Origin: Amoebophrya sp. A120
Lineage: Eukaryota > Sar > Dinophyceae > Syndiniales > Amoebophryaceae
Reading direction: 5' to 3'
Assembly: GCA_905178155.1 (NCBI GenBank)
Contig: CAJINV010000007.1
Span: forward strand, 3,019,151 to 3,083,150
Length of the DNA: 64,000 nt
Shown here: positions 57,501 to 64,000 of the stretch, piece by piece
Numbering within the stretch: position 1 is the stretch's first letter
How the letters are laid out: each line of letters starts with the position of its first letter
Notes under the pieces: model-generated
Databases searched by the model: none
The model's input: the letters and a program-made list of their open reading frames with translations, nothing else
Told to the model about the DNA's origin: nothing
Position numbers and translations under genes: made by a program

Positions 57501-58404
57501 TGTTTACGTTGCTCCGGGGTTCTGCAGCCAAAAAACCGCGGTCGACGCAAATGCCAACGCCTTCTCGAGTTCGCAGCTGTGCAACTTTCTGTGGGGGCTC
57601 AGTGTGTTGACGGTTGTTGTGCGGAAGAGTTCTGCCACAAACCGGCCTATTGAAAAAAATTCGCTCCCGAACAAACTACTATCGGAAGAGCACTTGGTTT
57701 ACTATCACGATTTGGTGCAGACTTTGCATCAACAGGGAAAATTTTCTGACACGGACCTCGTCGAGCTTTTCTGCGCAGCAACCGTGTTTCCGGAGCTGTT
57801 AGCGTCACGGGCAAATGGCGGCGGAGAAATTTCGCGGCTGCGACGGTGCGCGGAGACTATGTTTGAAAAGTCCCGGACAATCGGCAGTGATTCTCTGCTG
57901 GAAGAGAAAGTGAAGAAAAAACTCGAGGACATCGTTTTGGAACGCTTGCCCTTGCGCAACATCGAGATGAGAATGACTCCAGCTGTGACAATCAAGCGGC
58001 AGTATCGCATCCCGGGAACGCACTTGGACGCGGATTTTTTGGTTTCGTGGAACGAGGGCTGTGCTGCCGCCGGCCCGTCGAATCATGCAACCGGTACTCA
58101 AAATACGCAAGGAGGGATGTTGTCGCGAGAAGCTGTAGTTCTAATTGAGGTCGATGGCCCCTCGCACTTTGTCTACGATTTAGAAGAGAAGACGTTCAGC
58201 CCAAACGGGGTCACGCAATGCAAGAGGATCTTGTTGGGGCAACACTTGGTGCACGTTGCGCGCGATAAGTTTTGCGGAGAAGCTGGAGGGCCGGCGAGCG
58301 CAAGAAGTGGCAGAGTCTTGTCTATCTCGTGGCTGCAACTTGACAACGAGGAGGAAGCGCGTATGATTCTGGACCGAATTATTTCGCAGACGAGAAGACT
58401 GTAA
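54592..58404 (+). CDS. RAP-domain organellar RNA-binding protein with ANLLW repeats
   Basis: Exons 54592-54950, 55277-56320 and 56508-58404 (joined over introners B2 and E) total 3300 nt, 1099 residues. ATG opens 'MLKPPRVSESLHCYLIQEL'. Helical repeats include 'RPQEIANVLWATGKV', 'RHVANILWSCGAV', 'DFANACWACARVNHFD', 'PQDVANVVWSLAYL' and 'SSQLCNFLWGLSVL'. A C-terminal RAP domain begins about residue 1010 ('VVLIEVDGPSHFVYD', restriction-endonuclease-like fold) and ends at the stop, as is usual. RAP proteins bind organellar (mostly mitochondrial) rRNA and mRNA and are expanded in alveolates. The first gene on the plus side of the strand switch. Confidence 0.85.
54951..55271. mobile_element. introner type B, copy B2 (321 bp)
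   Basis: Edges TATCAAAAGGAAAAATCCCC and GGGATTTTTCCTTTTGATA, flanked by CACCG at 54946-54950 and 55272-55276. It interrupts the plus-strand RAP gene, while its sister B1, in the same physical orientation, interrupts a minus-strand gene. Removal joins 'LGRLGFTHR' to 'PRISENGIVV' in frame. An alternative GTATCA donor with a TTTCAG acceptor at 55292 would also keep the frame. Confidence 0.9.
56321..56502. mobile_element. introner-like type E (182 bp)
   Basis: Starts TATCTCGGAGG, ends CCTGAAGGATA; flanks CACCG (56316-56320) and CACGT (56503-56507) match at 3 of 5. The inverted termini are weak, so this may be an old copy. Removal gives 'FQPRH(V/R)ANILWSCG', an intact ANLLW repeat, in frame. Confidence 0.65.
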
Positions 58405-59169
58405 GCAAAACATTTTCGAAGCAGTGGAAAATCTAACGAAGTTTGTATGCCCAAATTAGAAGTGGCTGCGCGAACTGTGAAGACTAAAATGTACAACGAT
58501 TGCGCGAAAATTTTCGGATGCTCACATCTAATGAAAAATAATGTAAGAACAACAAGAGAGTCGACAAGTGCGCAGCCATCTTACAACACGTCATTGGATT
58601 TGCGCAGTTACAGTTGCAAGTCGCTGTTCGCGAAAAACAATAATGCATTGTGCATAGTCCAACACCAACAGTACTTGTCGGTCCAAAAGGAAGTTAGCTT
58701 GTCCTGTCAGCGCAACATACAGGGTCGGTGACAAAAAACGAAACTAGATGTCGGTTGAGGTACTACTCTACTACGTCTCTATGGTACCCCCTGTACTTCC
58801 CCATCGTTTTCGTTTTTTTCCTCTGCATCGAGAGTCAGATGCTGCCCTTCAAAAAGGCGCCAAATTGATACTATCGCTTGTGCTCTCATCAACTCGTCCA
58901 TTTCGTTCTCACTTTTCACAGGGCCCCTTCCCAGTTTCGTTGTGTAGCTGTAGTTGACACATGCAAGTAGGTTTCTGTGCAAACTTTTTTTCCCCTGCTT
59001 GTGCAATTTTTTTGCAATGGAGCTATGTGGTCTTTATGTAGTTCTTTTCCATCATCTTAACATGTGCAGTATCTATGCTCTTGCTTACATGACCTAACCG
59101 TTGCAGTATAGTAGAACTTTTTTTCATTTTTCCCTTACTTTTTTTACGGATCGGCATTTTGTTGCTATC
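58405..59169. other. intergenic region between two plus-strand genes
   Basis: After the TAA of the RAP gene the same frame stays open for another 108 codons, to TGA at 58729, but the residues do not resemble protein with known features and the RAP domain is already complete. Otherwise nothing seen; T-rich upstream of 59170. Confidence 0.45.
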
Positions 59170-62100
59170 ATGTCGTTTCCATTTTTCCTTTTGCGGACGT
59201 CAGTAGCTTATTTCTACCCTGCTTTTCTGTTTTCTTTTGTGTGCAGTAGCAGCAGTAGTCAATATCATGATATTGATCCCAGTAGCGGAAAAATTAGCGA
59301 TGCTGCCTTATCGCATCATCGAGTACAACTAGTTACTGGAGTTGAAAGAGAAGAAAATGGAAATCACTACGGGCACGACCAGCAAAAAACCTTCCGCGGC
59401 GTCCACCAAGCAATCGACGTTGCCGCGCACCAACAGGGTTCAAACCATGCTGCCGAACAAGACGCACGCTCCCCCAGCGCGCCGCTCCGGCGGCTTCCCG
59501 GCCCCGCGAAGGGCGGCACGCCGACATACTACTCGCCGACGCACTGCGGCTACACGTGGTCCAGCTGGAGCGCGTGCAGCGGGGGCACGCAGTCGCGGAC
59601 GTACATGATCCACACGTACCCCGCGAACGGGGGCACCGCCTGCCAGTACAGCAACGGCGCGACGCAGAGCCAGGCGTGCGGTACGAACTGCGTGGGGAGC
59701 TGGGACTACACCACCGCGCAACTGCAGGCGCAGTGCGCGGGGAACGGGGAGCAGCGAACCCGGACGTACACGCACACGACGGTGGTGGCGAACGGGGGCG
59801 TGGATTGCACAACCTCGAACGGCGCGACGGAAAGCATCACCTGTCCCACGACCACCACGCCGGCGCCCACGACCACCACCACCACCACGACGGTCACAAC
59901 CACGACGACGTTGACGACAACCATCACGACGACGACCACGGTTACCACAACGCTGACGAGCACCACAACGTCGACCAGTACGACAACGTCGACCACCACG
60001 ACAACGTCCACAAGCGCCACCACCGTCACCACGACCAGCACGTTTACGACAACCTCAACGCTCACCACCACCACCTCCACCACTACCACCAAAGGCGATT
60101 GCGACGCGGTTGACTGCGTCGGGGCGTACGGTGCCTTTTCCGCCTGCTCGAACGGCCAGAAGAGCCGCACCTACGCGATCAGCGTGGTGCCGTACTGCGG
60201 CGGGTCCTACTGCCCGGCCAGCCACGGGGACGTGAACACGGAAACGTGCGGGACGCCGTGCAATGGCAGCTGGAGCGCGTGGAGTAGTTGCACTGCTGGT
60301 AACGGCGGCACGGCGCCCACCCGAACCTACACGCGGACGCAGGAAGCAGCGGACGGCGGACTGGAGTGCGCGTTTGCCAATAACCAGGTGGAGACCAGCA
60401 CGGTGTTGTGCGCGACCAGCACGACGACAACGACGACGACGAGCACCAGTACGTCGACTAGTACAGTGACAGTAACGCAGGCCATGCTCACGACGACCAG
60501 TACTTCGACAACGACGACCACGACCACTACCACGAGAACTTTGACCACCACAGTTACCACGACCGTGACAGTGACGACAACCACGACAGTCACCACCACC
60601 GGCGCCACCGTTGTCGAAACAGCGGAGGTGTTGGCGTTGAGCCCGGAATTTTCGATGCAACTCTCCCCGGACGTGAACGTGGCGTCGCTAGCGGAAGACA
60701 CGGACTTCACGAAAGCGATGTGCGATTCCATGCTGAGTTACTTGAGTGCGGAGCTGGGGAGCGACACGACGTGCGAGGTGGTCAGCGTCTCGGTCGGAAG
60801 TGGGAGTGGGCGGAGGAAGTTATTTCGCGGCCGTGATGATCGTGGAAAGGAGAGCTGGAGTCATGCCGGGGCTAGGACCAGTCAGGACGGGGAAGGGTAT
60901 TGGTCTCCTGATGTAAAAACGAGCAGAAGAAGTCTGCAGGTGTCCACTTCTGTCGTCGTTGATTTTGAATTTGCGATCCCCAGTTCATCATCATCTCCAA
61001 CTGCGGCGGGTGGAAGTAGTGGAACCGGCAGTACCGGCAGCTCCTCCTCGTCCTCCAGCATCGCTACTGTCGCGGCCAGCCTGCAGGCAAAGTCCCTGGA
61101 CAGCGCGGCGATCGCCAGTCTCGCGAACACCCAGATTAGCGCGGCGGGCAAGGCGAGCCTGATTTCCGTCCAGGAAGTGAAGACCACGAGCCTCGCCCCG
61201 GTCGAGCGCAAGGTGCTCCGGTTCGACTGGAGCGGCACGAGCTACGTGAACCACGACGAGTATCAGTAGGTCACCTGCGACAAGGGCGAGCGGTTGCGGT
61301 TCGTGTGGCCGGAGAGCAGTAATTTAAGTTTGTACGCCCTCCAAACCGAGCAGGCCTACATCGCGTGTAGCTTCAGCGAGGGCGTGAACGGGAGTAAACG
61401 ACCAACGATCAAAACACCTGCGCAAAACAGCGTCTCCTTCCTCCGTTCCGATTTTGACTGCACCAGCCAGGGGAGCTATTTGTTTGCTTCGAGTGAAAAG
61501 TGCAATTCCGGGCACCGCTTACGGGTGCAGGTGACGGACCTGTCGCAAACGGCTAGTTTGCGGGCCATGTTCAACCCGGAAACGAATAGGAATCACTACA
61601 CCTACGCCATGATCGCGAACGACTACATGATCCGCGCGGCGTACAACAAGGGATTTGCCACCGACCAGGAGGCGGACGAGGCGCAGAAGTATCTCTGGTG
61701 TGTGGAGCCGCACACGCCCGATTCCTGTTCTGACTGGTACAAGGCGAGTGACAACGTGGGGAACACGTGCCTCGCGCTGGTCGAGTCCGACATTGGGTAC
61801 GCGTTTCGAAAGAGGCCGACGCCGAATTTTGCAAAATCGCTGGAGTACTACGACAAGGCCCTGGCCTCGTTCCCGAGCTTTTGCCCGGCGCTGAGCTACA
61901 AGACGGAGCTGTTCTTGCAGATGGGGGAGAGTGCGCAAGCGGCGGCGCTGTTCCCGCAGACGTGCTCTAGTTGCGGAAAAGACAATTTGGACATGTACCA
62001 CGTGCGGAAGGCGTTTCGGGAGAAAAATGTCCAGATGCCGTGCGGGACCGCGTGTTTGGAGCCCAGCGACGCCTGTCTGGTGTACTCCGGAATTGGTACT

Positions 62101-63413
62101 ACTAATAGTGGTGCACTTGTTACAACCAGCACGGAACAAGCAGCACAAGCCGACTCCGCATCCGAAGCGGGTGGCAGCATGACGTTTGTGTTTGTCGCAG
62201 CGGGGGTCGGCGCGCTAGCCTTGCTCCTGGCCTCGGGCTACTTCATCAACAAGCGGATGCGGGAGCGGGAAACGGAGAAAATCTCCAACAGCGACGACGA
62301 CGTTGTGTATCAAATGCAAAAGTGTCTGGGTCTGGAAGAATGCAAGATTTGTGATGCAGGTTTTCCATGACCCATGAGGTCTCGATGCGAGACCCAGCAT
62401 GACAGATTCTTTGAGGTCTCTATCATGCCTTTCCTGCATGAGAAACTCCCTGTCAACTTGGTCAAAAGCAGACAGCTTTTGGCACTTACGCAGCACAGAT
62501 TTTTGCATCATTTAGATTTAGCATGACGTGTTCCATTCTTCCAGACCCAGACATTTTTACATTTGATATTGTGGAGAGAACCGCGATGGGGGTGAGTCCC
62601 AAGGCAAACAAAGAGCAGATTCTTGCCGGAAACATCAAACAAGGGGCGCAGCAGCATCCGAAGTCCGAATTTAAAAACAAGAAGGCCGCTTACGAGATCA
62701 TGGACGACGCGTACGACAACGGTTGCCTGGTCAATGTTCCGGACGACGAGGACCTGGCTGTTCATGCCAAGTCCTCGTCAACTACCCAGAAGACGACCGG
62801 AAACAGGAAGAAATCCGGGTCTTCGGGCCGGAATGGAACAGCATCAGCACCTCCGGACCCGGCGCAGCAACAGCAGCATGAAAGCTCTATGGCCCAGAAC
62901 TCCCGGGCCATGTTGGAAAATTTAAAGCGCGAGCAGAGGGAAATGAATGCGGCGCCGTCGCGCGGTCGGGATCGCGGCGGCCGGAACTCGGTCTTCGACG
63001 GTTCAAGCCGAGGAGCGGGGGACGGGAGACAGCTGAATGTGCACCAAAGTGGCACCAGTGGAGGGGTACCGGCACCCCCGGTCGAGCGGGTCCCCTCGTC
63101 GATCAGCGGCGTGACGCCGGTCCTAGCAGGGGGAGAAATAATTTCCAACGGCAAAACGTCGTCGCACAGCAAGAAGCCGCGCACAAAGAAGCCCTACGCA
63201 GACTACCAGCAAGAGATGCAAAACACGGTCCAAAAGCCGACCGGGGGTTTCACTAAGCCCAGCGAGCAGGGACGAAACAGCGGCAATTCTAGGGCGAATA
63301 GCTCTTCGTCCTCTTTCCGAGCCGCGTCGCTGGAAGTGCTGGCCGACGACAGCACCAATCTCCGATCGCCCGGGGCCTCCATCAAAAAACCCCCGAAAAA
63401 GGGGCGGAAGTAA
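59170..63413 (+). CDS. thrombospondin-repeat (TSR) type I membrane protein, adhesin-like, with in-frame TAG
   Basis: Exons 59170-62307 and 62574-63413 join over introner A7 to 1325 residues if the TAG at codon 700 (61267-61269) is read. Order: hydrophobic signal peptide (MSFPFFLLRTSVAYFY start); two TSRs ('YTWSSWSACSGGTQSRTY' and 'GNGEQRTRTYTHTTV'); a Thr-rich mucin-like linker; two more TSRs ('AYGAFSACSNGQKSRTY', 'SWSAWSSC'); a second Thr linker; a Ser-rich part with 'RRSLQVSTSVVVDFEF'; a cupredoxin/phytocyanin-like domain spanning the TAG ('CDKGERLRFVW' to 'KCNSGHRLRVQV'); a Cys-rich TPR-like region ('SLEYYDKALASFPS'); a membrane helix about 1004-1026; and a basic, Gln/Ser-rich cytoplasmic tail. 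Probably a surface adhesin; that role is inferred from apicomplexan TRAP/MIC2. Confidence 0.82.
62308..62568. mobile_element. introner type A, copy A7 (261 bp)
   Basis: Edges TATCAAATGCAAAAGTGTC and ACATTTTTACATTTGATA, flanked by TTGTG at 62303-62307 and 62569-62573. In the plus-strand TSR gene, removal joins 'SNSDDDVV' to 'ERTAMGVSPK' in frame. Element plus repeat is 266 bp, not a multiple of three. A GTGTAT donor with a GTGGAG acceptor would be a second in-frame option. Confidence 0.9.
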
Positions 63414-64000
63414 GTGGAGGTCAGGCTGTGACCACTCCGCACCTCAATTGAGTTTTCTTTTCTGGTCCAAACACTTGTCAAAATTTTTCGGCTGAGCTTC
63501 TTCGAAAATTTCAAGAATTTCCACTAACTCGGTTTTTTTTTTGTTTTTTCGTGCACGAAATTTGAACTGAGCTGCTTACTTAATGACGTTACGATAAGTA
63601 CGTAAATTTTTTGCAAAGACGAGCATCCAGTTGCTCACATGCACCTTGACTCGATATCAAATTCATTTTCATTTTAGAAAGTTGTCAATAGAACCACTAC
63701 CTACTTGTCAATATTGCGATGACCTCAGCGGATTCCCGCCCGGTCCGCTTTTTTGCGACCTCAATTTGGTTTCGCCGCAGGACTACTCTCATGCGGATCT
63801 GCCTTCGCAACATTGAGACTTAATACTTTTAGCCCTTGAATCATTTACACTTGTCAGTGAATTTTTTTTTACTAGTAAGCTAATATTCATCATGTCCCCG
63901 CATCAATAATGCTAATCGAGGAACACCCAGTGGCAGGCGTCGCCATTTACTCGAAAATAAAAAATCTGTGTGCAGCAATATGAACATTTTGAGTAGTCGT
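63414..64000. other. 3' flank of the TSR gene
   Basis: No gene supported. T-rich run at 63531-63547. Confidence 0.5.

Noticed and set aside
60055-60731. Minus-strand Val-rich frames opposite the TSR gene
   Set aside because: They are the reverse complement of the Thr-rich linkers (ACN repeats give Val on the other strand).
62574-63413. Separate gene downstream of the TSR protein
   Set aside because: The frame is the direct continuation of the TSR gene across introner A7; it has no start of its own before the element.
1-64000. rRNA, tRNA, spliced-leader or snRNA genes
   Set aside because: I found no tRNA-like B box with matching arms, no rRNA stretch and no dinoflagellate spliced-leader sequence by eye; a covariance-model search could still find one.

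Overview
This is nuclear DNA from a eukaryote, most likely a syndinian dinoflagellate of the Amoebophrya type, or at least an alveolate. The evidence is the gene content: an RAE1/GLE2 WD40 protein split by introns, a DeSI/PUB protein, ANLAW-repeat and RAP proteins, a thrombospondin-repeat surface protein with Thr-rich linkers, and a rhomboid protease. Short canonical GT-AG introns occur beside a second kind of intron. Sixteen of the eighteen gene models, filling about 1-51.4 kb, lie on the minus strand. The last two, 54.6-63.4 kb, lie on the plus strand. The organism name is inference from these traits; no rRNA or marker gene is present.

Minus-strand array (1-51.4 kb), in window order: an acidic single-pass membrane protein (1.1-2.7 kb); a dual-specificity phosphatase (3.0-4.1); a doubtful Lys-rich model (4.6-5.3); a DeSI-type peptidase fused to a PUB domain (7.4-10.4); an unknown protein (12.3-13.3); a protein kinase (13.9-16.7); a large LRR and low-complexity protein (18.1-22.5); RAE1 (23.5-27.4); a helical-repeat protein (28.1-30.6); a small unknown (31.0-31.6); an ANLAW-repeat/flavin monooxygenase fusion (32.1-36.5); a rhomboid protease (37.8-40.0); a multi-pass membrane protein (41.0-43.5); a coiled-coil protein with a minisatellite in an intron (45.3-48.1); a Ser/Pro-rich protein (48.1-49.2); and a TLC-domain membrane protein (50.2-51.4). 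A gene-free 3.2-kb divergent strand-switch region follows, an AT-rich core with a 66-bp-arm palindrome between GC-rich flanks. On the plus strand are a RAP protein (54.6-58.4) and a TSR adhesin-like type I membrane protein (59.2-63.4).

The most notable system is a set of transposon-like introns ('introners'). Twelve elements of five sequence types (A, seven copies of 251-274 bp; B, two of 321-327 bp; C, 133 bp; D, 931 bp; E, 182 bp) all start TAT and end ATA, carry inverted termini, and are flanked by a 5-bp direct repeat. Eleven interrupt reading frames. In all eleven, removing the element plus one copy of the repeat restores the frame and a sensible protein, mostly without GT-AG ends. Types A and B interrupt genes on both strands while keeping one physical orientation, so they appear to be removed whichever strand is transcribed.

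Two further points: two otherwise consistent gene models contain one in-frame stop each (TAA at 2221-2223, TAG at 61267-61269), and the window holds both a rhomboid protease and a TSR protein whose transmembrane segment resembles known rhomboid substrates. Exon coordinates were worked out by hand; 5' ends marked approximate are not resolved.
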